Below are positions 8,001 through 13,582 of a stretch of 14,240 bases of DNA, one piece after another; within the stretch, counting starts at the first letter, position 1; each line of letters opens with the position of its first letter. Position numbers and translations under genes: made by a program. Origin of the DNA: Paracoccaceae bacterium (GTDB taxonomy: Bacteria; Pseudomonadota; Alphaproteobacteria; Rhodobacterales; Rhodobacteraceae); contig RFUP01000021.1 in NCBI GenBank assembly GCA_009922885.1, forward strand, positions 1 to 14,240. The letters run 5' to 3'. The notes below the pieces were generated by a model. That model was not told where the DNA came from. It saw only the letters and a list, made by a program, of their open reading frames with translations, and searched no databases.

Positions 8001-9830
8001 CTTCAAGGCACTCAAGGAAGACAAGGTACTCAAGGTTTACAAGGTCTTCAAGGTGGTGGAGGTCAGGGTACTCAAGGACTTCAGGGTCTTCAAGGTCTAA
8101 GTAATCAAGGAACTCAAGGTTTACAAGGTCTTCAAGGTGGTGGGGGTCAAGGATCCCAAGGTCTTCAGGGTCTTCAGGGTGGTGGAGGTCAAGGAACTCA
8201 AGGAACTCAGGGTATCAGTAATCAGGGTACTCAGGGTACTCAGGGTCTCAGTAATCAGGGTACTCAGGGTACTCAGGGTCTCAGTAATCAGGGTACTCAG
8301 GGATTGCAAGGTGTTCAAGGTCGTCAAGGAACACAAGGACTTCAGGGTTTAAGCAACCAAGGAACTCAAGGTACTCAAGGTCTCAGCAATCAAGGTACTC
8401 AAGGTCTTCAAGGATTGCAAGGATCTCAAGGAACTCAAGGTCTCAGTAATCAAGGAACTCAAGGTACTCAAGGTTTAAGCAATCAAGGAACTCAAGGTTT
8501 ACAAGGTCTTCAAGGTACTTCAGGACCTTCTAACACCATCAACGCAACTGATGACACTACAACTGCAACATTATACCCAGTTATGGTTGCAGCAACTGGT
8601 TCTAATCAAACTGCAAAGGCAAGAAGTACTGCAACAGCATTCCAATTTAATGCAAGCACTAATGTCTTAAGTGCGGGTGGATTAAGTATCAATAAAGGTT
8701 CCTTAGGAACTGTTGTGGGAAATGCTCTTACAGTATCGGATTTCATCTATGCTAGTGGAAATACTTCATATATGAGAATTAAGGCCACTAGATTATCTGA
8801 TGGTTCCGATTGGACAACTGCATCAACAAAATTACTTCAAATTGTTGATGCTACTGAAATGGGTTATGTTGAGTTTAATCCAAATGGTGCCAATTATGGA
8901 ATAGCATTTGGACAAGGTGCTAATGAATATATGAGAATCTTGAATGGTGGCAATGTTGGCATAGGAATTACCGACCCAACAAGAAAACTTGACATAAATG
9001 GTGCAATAAGACTTCGCAGTGGTCTTTATGATAGCAATAATAATGTAGGTACAGCAGGTTCAGTTCTTACATCTACTGGAAGTGGAGTTAGTTGGTCTAC
9101 TGCAACTGGTGGAGGAACTTCTCCTTGGTCCAGAAAAACGACCACATATACTGCAGTTGCTGGTGATAGATTAATTGCTGATACATCTGGCGGTTCATTT
9201 ACAATTACACTTCCTGCAACACCAACAACTGGAAATAGTGTTGTATTTGCTGATGGCGCTGATTGGTTTACAAATAATCTAACGGTTGCAAGAAACAGTT
9301 CAACAATTGAAGGAGTTGCTGATGATTTTGTATTAGATATTAAAGGAATCGAAGTTGAATTTGTTTATGACGGAACTACTTGGGAAGTCTTTGCATCAAC
9401 TGGTCCTTATCCAAATACAATTAGTGCAGTAAATGATACTACATCAACAACTTTATATCCAGTGATGGTTTCTGCTGCAGGAACAAACACCACACCCAAA
9501 GTTACAACAACTACAAACTATCTAAGTTTTGATGCAACTACAGGGCAAATTACTGCGATTGATTTTAACTCTGCATCGGATAAAAATCTCAAAACAAATG
9601 TATCAGAGATAAATAACAGCATAGAAATTCTGAAGCAACTCTCACCAGTTTCCTTCAATTGGGCCACAACTGGAGAAAAGAGTTATGGTTTAATTGCTCA
9701 AGAAGTTGAGAAAATTTTACCAGAACTTGTTTCAGAAACCAATAATGTTAAATCGGTTCGTTATATACCTTTGATTGCAATGCTAATTGATGCAATAGTT
9801 GAATTAGATAAAAGAATTCCAAATGATTAA
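5052..9830 (+). CDS. Giant collagen-like tail fibre with C-terminal S74 intramolecular chaperone
   Basis: The protein has 1592 residues. Order: N-terminal docking module with VGVGTTNATQSLDVNG (about 1-84); shaft 1 of 58 uninterrupted triplets (85-258); globular domain with NELKVTDKDIVVGYTTDAFG (about 260-515); shaft 2 (517-842), dominated by GTQGTQGISNQ units; a beta-sandwich domain with GDAENATAGTWGRIQLYRDS (843-976) that recalls C1q/TNF-like tips; shaft 3 (about 978-1154); and a long C-terminal region (about 1156-1592). The end carries the endosialidase-type chaperone (peptidase S74) signature SDKNLK, with Ser1509 and Lys1514 at the spacing of the known Ser/Lys cleavage pair, then YGLIAQEVEKILPEL. 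In this family the chaperone trimerises the fibre and cuts itself off before the Ser, so mature fibre would be about 1508 residues. Two modules (VGIG/SGLYD and TLYPVM) occur twice. No clear ribosome binding site precedes the ATG. Likely role: long receptor-contacting fibre. Confidence 0.93.
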   Translation: MAKYLSNRQKNLRVGISSYTDNQTVLEVTGKVGVGTTNATQSLDVNGGVRLRSGLYDTYNQVGAGGSILISTGAGVSWTSPFAAGLQGLQGSQGTQGRQGTQGNQGLQGTQGNQGLQGNQGLQGTQGNQGLQGTQGNQGLQGTQGLQGLQGTQGNQGLQGTQGNQGLQGTQGNQGLQGTQGNQGLQGTQGTQGLQGTQGNQGLQGTQGTQGLQGTQGNQGLQGTQGNQGLQGTQGNQGLQGTQGRQGTQGNQGLQGLQGIAGPVAGSANQIVYKDGSNIATGSNNLTFDGSNLYVGGNITVGGTTAFLAVNELKVTDKDIVVGYTTDAFGNDASTDITANTGGIAVASTVGTPLISMNVGGELTPDTYKQIMWFKSGSFTGLNTDAWIFNYGVGIGSTQVPNGVRLAAGGMQVTDTVISSPNLNISGIATINKIDANQISPDGSNYGGTNQVPVADGLGNWSWQPVSSAGAATSIAIQDEGNIKGNATTLNFVGAGITASVTGSLATITLDIASLQGSQGIQGLQGTQGVQGLSNQGSQGLQGSQGLQGTQGNQGLQGTQGNQGLQGNQGLQGTQGNQGLQGTQGTQGLQGTQGNQGLQGTQGNQGLQGTQGTQGLSNQGTQGTQGLSNQGTQGTQGLSNQGTQGTQGLSNQGTQGTQGISNQGTQGTQGISNQGTQGTQGISNQGTQGTQGISNQGTQGLQGTQGLQGTQGTQGTQGISNQGTQGTQGISNQGTQGTQGISNQGTQGLQGGGGQGTQGTQGLSNQGTQGTQGISNQGTQGTQGLSNQGTQGTQGISNQGTQGLSNQGTQGLQGTQGRQGSQGLQGLQGLSNQGTQGLQGIQGPAATVGSLNYSQTLGTKQTVLSSASFPVGIVTTTITTNGNPVQVTVTGDAENATAGTWGRIQLYRDSTAIGNDVQFEGSAGSENSPYAISVIDTPPAGTYSYSLKVVTLAGGNFNFGENTGPVIYAYELANVVGSQGSQGLQGTQGRQGTQGLQGLQGGGGQGTQGLQGLQGLSNQGTQGLQGLQGGGGQGSQGLQGLQGGGGQGTQGTQGISNQGTQGTQGLSNQGTQGTQGLSNQGTQGLQGVQGRQGTQGLQGLSNQGTQGTQGLSNQGTQGLQGLQGSQGTQGLSNQGTQGTQGLSNQGTQGLQGLQGTSGPSNTINATDDTTTATLYPVMVAATGSNQTAKARSTATAFQFNASTNVLSAGGLSINKGSLGTVVGNALTVSDFIYASGNTSYMRIKATRLSDGSDWTTASTKLLQIVDATEMGYVEFNPNGANYGIAFGQGANEYMRILNGGNVGIGITDPTRKLDINGAIRLRSGLYDSNNNVGTAGSVLTSTGSGVSWSTATGGGTSPWSRKTTTYTAVAGDRLIADTSGGSFTITLPATPTTGNSVVFADGADWFTNNLTVARNSSTIEGVADDFVLDIKGIEVEFVYDGTTWEVFASTGPYPNTISAVNDTTSTTLYPVMVSAAGTNTTPKVTTTTNYLSFDATTGQITAIDFNSASDKNLKTNVSEINNSIEILKQLSPVSFNWATTGEKSYGLIAQEVEKILPELVSETNNVKSVRYIPLIAMLIDAIVELDKRIPND
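5304..5825 (+). repeat. Shaft 1 repeat, regular 27-bp higher-order units
   Basis: The block is 522 bp, exactly 58 uninterrupted Gly-X-Gln triplets. Most are arranged as GTQGNQGLQ nonapeptides (27 bp) with little codon variation between copies, which indicates recent expansion by unequal recombination or slippage. Confidence 0.95.
6600..7577 (+). repeat. Shaft 2 repeat including a 33-bp interrupted-triplet array
   Basis: The first part repeats GTQGNQGLQ. From 6876 to 7472 the unit becomes GTQGTQG(I/L)SNQ, 11 residues or 33 bp, with 16 SNQ interruptions in this stretch (eight in a first uninterrupted run). Each G(I/L)SNQ adds two residues to the triplet phase. A GGGGQ interruption occurs near 7305. 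Confidence 0.95.
7983..8513 (+). repeat. Shaft 3 repeat with GGGGQ and LSNQ interruptions
   Basis: Gly-X-Gln triplets are broken by three GGGGQ insertions (near 8051, 8138 and 8183) and several G(I/L)SNQ insertions. The interruptions are more varied than in shaft 2. Confidence 0.93.
9575..9830 (+). other. Predicted S74 intramolecular chaperone domain and self-cleavage site
   Basis: The Ser1509 codon is at 9576-9578 and the Lys1514 codon at 9591-9593, within SASDKNLK. In the endosialidase chaperone family, cleavage occurs directly before the equivalent Ser, so the released fragment would be about 84 residues. The downstream YGLIAQEVEKILPEL helix and the YIPLIAMLIDAIVELD C-terminal helix are also typical of the family. 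Cleavage itself is inferred. Confidence 0.8.
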
Positions 9831-9835
9831 TCAAT

Positions 9836-11626
9836 ATGCCAACTAATCTTTCTACATTTCTGGGTTCGACATATATTGGAATTCAAGGTGCTCAAGGTCT
9901 TCAGGGAACGCAAGGTCTGCAAGGTACTCAAGGTCTTCAGGGAACGCAAGGCACTCAAGGTACTCAAGGTCTTCAAGGCACCCAAGGCACTCAAGGTACT
10001 CAAGGTCTTCAAGGCACCCAAGGTACTCAAGGTCTTCAAGGCACCCAAGGTACTCAAGGTCTTCAAGGCACCCAAGGTACTCAAGGTACTCAAGGTCTTC
10101 AAGGAACCCAAGGTACTCAAGGGTTACAAGGTACTCAAGGTACTCAAGGGTTACAAGGTACTCAAGGCACTCAAGGTTTACAAGGAACTCAAGGAACTCA
10201 AGGACTTCAGGGTACACAAGGAACTCAAGGTTTACAAGGTGCTCAAGGACTTCAAGGTCTTCAAGGAACTGCAGGAATAACTCAAGGAACCCAAGGACTT
10301 CAAGGTAATCAGGGAACACAAGGATTACAAGGAATTCAAGGATTACAAGGTTCTCAAGGAACTCAAGGACTTCAAGGATTACAAGGTCCTGCAGGAATAA
10401 CTCAAGGCACACAAGGCACTCAAGGAACCCAAGGACTTCAAGGTTCCCAAGGACTTCAAGGCACTCAAGGTCTTCAAGGTGCTCAAGGTCTTCAAGGTCT
10501 TCAAGGAACTGCAGGAATAACTCAAGGAACTCAAGGACTTCAAGGTGCTCAAGGATTACAGGGTGCTCAAGGATTACAAGGAACTCAAGGAACTCAAGGA
10601 CTTCAAGGTCCTGCAGGAATAACTCAAGGCACACAAGGCACACAAGGTGCTCAAGGTCTTCAAGGTACTCAAGGAACTCAAGGTCTTCAAGGTACTCAAG
10701 GTACAGTAAATCAAGGTACTCAAGGATTGCAAGGTATTCAAGGACTCCAAGGACTTCAAGGACCTGCAGGAATAACTCAAGGAACTCAAGGACTTCAAGG
10801 TACTCAAGGATTACAAGGTATTCAAGGTATTCAGGGATTACAAGGCAGTCAAGGAACACAAGGTCTTCAGGGAACTCAAGGTGTTCAAGGACTTCAAGGT
10901 ATTCAAGGTCTTTCAAACCAAGGAATTCAAGGTGCTCAAGGTCTTGGTCCAACAGTAAATATAGTTGTTTATACAACAGGTTCTAATGCAACTTATACTA
11001 GACCTGCTAATTTAATTCAAGCTTTAGTACACGTAACTGGTGGTGGTGGAGGTGGAGGAGGTTCTGACGGTGCTGACGTTGCTTCCGGATCTGGAGGTGG
11101 AGGAGGAGGTGCAGGTGGTACTGCAATTATACTATATACTGCTGCAGAAGTAGGTGCAACAGCAACTTATACTGTCGGTGCTGGTGGTGGTGCGGGATCA
11201 GGAACTAACGGCACTTCAGGAACTGCAGGAGGAAATAGTTTCTTTATTCCTGTAGGTGCTGGAGTATCAGTTACTGGACTTGGTGGTGCATTAGGAAATG
11301 GTGGTGGTGTTCCTGCAGTTGGTTCTGCTGCTCTTGGTGGTATTGGTGGAAATGCTCTTGGTGGAGATATAAACATCGCAGGTGGTGATGGTGGTTCAGG
11401 AGCAGGAGACGATGGTGCTGAAATATCAGTTGGTGGAAATGGAGGTGCCTCATATTGGGGTGGTGGTGGTAGAGGAGCAACAGTACAAGCTGCTGCTACT
11501 GCTGCTGGTTCTAATGGTGTTTCTTATGGGTCAGGAGGTGGTGGTAGTGCTACCATCGACTCAACTACAGGTTCTAATGGAGGAACTGGAACTGCTGGGG
11601 TCATTTACATAGTAGAATATACATAA
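9836..11626 (+). CDS. Collagen-like stalk with glycine-rich adhesin tip (paralogue A)
   Basis: The 596-residue product begins MPTNLSTFLGSTY, a short docking peptide shared with the next gene. Residues 15-370 are Gly-X-Gln triplets (GTQ, GLQ) with five AGITQ interruptions and a few others (TVNQ, LSNQ). The C-terminal domain (about 378-596) is glycine-rich: an opening strand VVYTTGSNATYTRP, then runs of six to eight Gly, then GASYWGGGGRGAT and a closing strand GVIYIVEYT. This layout matches the glycine-rich tip domains of phage fibres (Gly_rich_2 type) and recalls the polyglycine sandwich of the T-even S16 gp38 adhesin, where variable loops bind the receptor. No Asp, Glu, Lys, Arg or His occurs before Arg389. 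The gene starts 5 bases after the giant fibre and has no visible ribosome binding site. Likely role: host-recognition fibre or accessory tip. Confidence 0.9.
   Translation: MPTNLSTFLGSTYIGIQGAQGLQGTQGLQGTQGLQGTQGTQGTQGLQGTQGTQGTQGLQGTQGTQGLQGTQGTQGLQGTQGTQGTQGLQGTQGTQGLQGTQGTQGLQGTQGTQGLQGTQGTQGLQGTQGTQGLQGAQGLQGLQGTAGITQGTQGLQGNQGTQGLQGIQGLQGSQGTQGLQGLQGPAGITQGTQGTQGTQGLQGSQGLQGTQGLQGAQGLQGLQGTAGITQGTQGLQGAQGLQGAQGLQGTQGTQGLQGPAGITQGTQGTQGAQGLQGTQGTQGLQGTQGTVNQGTQGLQGIQGLQGLQGPAGITQGTQGLQGTQGLQGIQGIQGLQGSQGTQGLQGTQGVQGLQGIQGLSNQGIQGAQGLGPTVNIVVYTTGSNATYTRPANLIQALVHVTGGGGGGGGSDGADVASGSGGGGGGAGGTAIILYTAAEVGATATYTVGAGGGAGSGTNGTSGTAGGNSFFIPVGAGVSVTGLGGALGNGGGVPAVGSAALGGIGGNALGGDINIAGGDGGSGAGDDGAEISVGGNGGASYWGGGGRGATVQAAATAAGSNGVSYGSGGGGSATIDSTTGSNGGTGTAGVIYIVEYT
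9878..10945 (+). repeat. Uncharged Gly-X-Gln stalk repeat with AGITQ interruptions
   Basis: The first third repeats GLQGTQGTQ in 27-bp units that are close to identical. From 10271 the phrase AGITQGTQG recurs at 10271, 10391, 10511, 10613 and 10766, spaced 120, 120, 102 and 153 bp. GITQ adds one residue to the triplet phase. Pro appears only in a few GPA triplets before GITQ and at the end of the block. Confidence 0.94.
11225..11304 (+). repeat. 80-bp segment identical to 12779-12858 (copy in paralogue A)
   Basis: Bases 11225-11304 and 12779-12858 match exactly over 80 positions. They encode the same part of the glycine-rich tip, from AGGNSFFIPVGAG to GGALGNGG. Perfect identity, including third positions, indicates a recent duplication or gene conversion. 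Confidence 0.95.
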
Positions 11627-11632
11627 ACTGAA

Positions 11633-13180
11633 ATGCCAACCAATATTTCCACTTTTTTACCACCATCATATCAAGCATCTCAGGGTCTCCAAGGTATTCA
11701 AGGAAGACAAAGTACCCAAGGAACCCAAGGCACTCAAGGATTACAGGGAACTCAAGGACTCCAAGGAACTCAAGCACTCCAAGGTGCTCAAGGAACTCAA
11801 GCACTCCAAGGTGCTCAAGGAACTCAAGCACTCCAAGGTGCTCAAGGAACTCAAGGTCTTCAAGGAACCCAAGGTACTCAAGGTCTTCAAGGAACTCAAG
11901 GTACTCAAGGTCTTCAAGGAACTCAAGGTACTCAAGGTCTTCAAGGAACTCAAGGCAGACAAGGGTTACAAGGAACTCAAGGTATTCAAGGTCTCCAGGG
12001 AGCCCAAGGAACTCAAGGTCTTCAAGGTCTTCAAGCAACACAAGGAAGACAAGGGATACAAGGAAATCAAGGTCCACAAGGCATTCAAGGACTTCAAGGA
12101 CTTCAAGGACTCCAAGGAAGACAAGGTATTCAAAATACACAAGGTTTACAAGGAACTCAAGGAACTCAAGGTCTTCAAGGTTCTCAAGGACTTCAAGGAT
12201 CTCAAGGAACTTGGGGATTCCAAGGAACACAGGGTATTCAAAATTTTCAAGGACTTCAAGGTTCTATAAGTTTTCAAGGAACTCAAGGAGTTCAGGGAAG
12301 ACAAGGAACACAAGGAGTTCAGGGATTACAAGGAACTCAAGGAGTTTGGGGATTACAAGGAACTCAAGGAGTTCAGGGATTACAAGGAACACAAGGAGTT
12401 CAGGGATTACAAGGAACTCAAGGAGTTTGGGGATTACAAGGAACTCAAGGAGTTCAAGGACTTCAAGGATCTTTAAGTTCTCAAGGAACTCAAGGTGTTG
12501 GCAATCACGCAATAAATCTTGTAGTTTACACCACAGGTTCTAATGCAACTTATACTGCTCCAGTAACATTAAAACGTGCAATAGTGTATGTAACAGGTGG
12601 TGGGGGAGGAGGAGGTGGTGCTGATAGTGCAGGAACTACCTCAGGATCTGGAGGTGGTGGAGGAGGTGCAGGAGGAACTGCAATTAAAGTCTATACTGCT
12701 GCAGAAGTAGGTGCAACAGCAACTTATACTGTGGGGGGAAATGGAACTGGAGGACTTGATACTGGTGGAAATGGAACAGCAGGAGGAAATAGTTTCTTTA
12801 TTCCTGTAGGTGCTGGAGTATCAGTTACTGGACTTGGTGGTGCATTAGGAAATGGTGGAGGTGCTCCTGCAGTTGGTGCGGCTGCTCTTGGTGGTATTGG
12901 TGGAACTGCTCTTAATGGAGACATAAATATTCCTGGTGGTGATGGTGGTTCTGGTGCAGGTGATAACGTAACTGAGTTTGGTCTTGGTGGAAATGGAGGT
13001 GCCTCATATTGGGGTGGTGGAGGTAGAGGAGCAACAGCTTGGAATACAGGATCTGTTGCCGGAGCATCTGCTGCTTGTTATGGTACTGGTGGTGGAGGTG
13101 CTGGTTGTATTGATACTGCTACTGGTGCTGCTGGTGGTGCTGGAGAACCTGGAGTCATTTACATACTAGAATACTTGTAA
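11633..13180 (+). CDS. Collagen-like stalk with glycine-rich adhesin tip (paralogue B)
   Basis: The 515-residue product begins MPTNISTFLPPSY, close to the paralogue upstream, and ends in the same type of glycine-rich domain (about 288-515). The stalk (18-288) is shorter and much less regular: Ala, Ser or Asn replaces the expected Gly in several places (GRQSTQ, three GTQALQGAQ copies, LQATQ, IQNTQ), and three to four triplets carry Trp (GTW, GVW). The tip differs from paralogue A mainly in loops; it has Cys482 and Cys492, with no other Cys seen in the protein, where A has none. An 80-bp segment is identical between the two genes. The start is 6 bases after the upstream stop. Likely role: alternative or partner receptor-binding fibre. 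Confidence 0.9.
   Translation: MPTNISTFLPPSYQASQGLQGIQGRQSTQGTQGTQGLQGTQGLQGTQALQGAQGTQALQGAQGTQALQGAQGTQGLQGTQGTQGLQGTQGTQGLQGTQGTQGLQGTQGRQGLQGTQGIQGLQGAQGTQGLQGLQATQGRQGIQGNQGPQGIQGLQGLQGLQGRQGIQNTQGLQGTQGTQGLQGSQGLQGSQGTWGFQGTQGIQNFQGLQGSISFQGTQGVQGRQGTQGVQGLQGTQGVWGLQGTQGVQGLQGTQGVQGLQGTQGVWGLQGTQGVQGLQGSLSSQGTQGVGNHAINLVVYTTGSNATYTAPVTLKRAIVYVTGGGGGGGGADSAGTTSGSGGGGGGAGGTAIKVYTAAEVGATATYTVGGNGTGGLDTGGNGTAGGNSFFIPVGAGVSVTGLGGALGNGGGAPAVGAAALGGIGGTALNGDINIPGGDGGSGAGDNVTEFGLGGNGGASYWGGGGRGATAWNTGSVAGASAACYGTGGGGAGCIDTATGAAGGAGEPGVIYILEYL
11684..12499 (+). repeat. Degenerate Gly-X-Gln stalk repeat with Ala and Trp variants
   Basis: The block contains three perfect 27-bp copies of GTQALQGAQ (11765-11845), in which Ala replaces Gly, and five 27-bp copies of GV(Q/W)GLQGTQ (12314-12448) with Trp in the second and fifth. 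Interruptions IQNTQ, IQNFQ and GSISFQ lie between. Confidence 0.93.
12779..12858 (+). repeat. 80-bp segment identical to 11225-11304 (copy in paralogue B)
   Basis: This is the partner copy in the second paralogue. Identity stops at a single base change on the 3' side (T to A) and at a synonymous change on the 5' side (ACT to ACA). Confidence 0.95.
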
Positions 13181-13182
13181 AA

Positions 13183-13563
13183 ATGAGAGTTTGTCTTTTA
13201 GATACAGTCACAAAAAAAGTAGTTAATGTTGTTTCTCTGGATAGACCAGAGGATCACAATCCAACTCCCGGTATTGAAGTTGCTCCACAACACGACGGAG
13301 ATATTGGATGGACTTGGACTGGTTCTGGATGGGATTATCCTCAACCTCCAGCACCAACTATAGAACAACTTGAAGAAAAACAAAGAGAACTTAGAGATAA
13401 GTGGTTAAGAATTCACGTTGATACTATTAATGTTGTGAGATGGCAAACACTAACACAGCAACAAAAAGATGATATGATCGCATATCGTCAAGCACTTTTA
13501 GATGTTCCACAACAAGTTGGATTTCCTACAAGTGTAACTTGGCCCACTCCACCTGAACTATAA
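13183..13563 (+). CDS. Phage tail assembly chaperone-like protein
   Basis: The 126-residue product has a variable N-terminal part with GWTWTGSGWDYPQPPAPT (about 42-59), a charged helix (about 60-80, EQLEEKQRELRDKW) and a C-terminal motif RWQTLT...YRQALLDVPQQVGFP...VTWP (86-121). That motif is characteristic of the Phage_tail_APC family, small proteins found beside fibre genes and thought to assist fibre folding or attachment. The start lies 2 bases after the stop of the glycine-rich fibre, so the product is probably co-expressed with it and may serve the upstream fibres. The stop overlaps the following late promoter. The family call is by motif; the client is inferred. Confidence 0.82.
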   Translation: MRVCLLDTVTKKVVNVVSLDRPEDHNPTPGIEVAPQHDGDIGWTWTGSGWDYPQPPAPTIEQLEEKQRELRDKWLRIHVDTINVVRWQTLTQQQKDDMIAYRQALLDVPQQVGFPTSVTWPTPPEL

Positions 13564-13566
13564 ATA
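13559..13566 (+). promoter_or_regulatory. T4-type late promoter overlapping a stop codon
   Basis: An exact TATAAATA spans the TAA stop of the assembly-chaperone-like gene and lies 16 bases before the ATG at 13583. It would start a separate late transcript for the last gene, with a leader of only about ten bases. No strong ribosome binding site follows. Confidence 0.72.
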
Positions 13567-13582
13567 CTCAAAAAACATACTG

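Noticed and set aside
5304..8513. Repeat arrays as possible CRISPR
   Set aside because: The units are coding, in frame and directly adjacent (9, 27 or 33 bp) with no unique spacers, and no cas gene is near.
9852..10976. 374-residue open frame on the minus strand, Leu/Glu-rich
   Set aside because: It is the reverse-complement reading of the Gly-X-Gln repeat (LEFLEDLEYL pattern). The CAAGG-type unit simply lacks stop codons on the other strand, and it covers the same block as the real gene.
11167..11376. Pro/Ala-rich minus-strand frame opposite the glycine-rich tip, and its counterpart at 12724
   Set aside because: Gly codons (GGN) read as Pro (NCC) and Ala/Thr on the other strand; it mirrors the domain duplication and has no independent support.
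12922..12932. CATAAATA inside the second glycine-rich fibre
   Set aside because: It is a one-mismatch box within coding sequence with no start codon following at a sensible distance.
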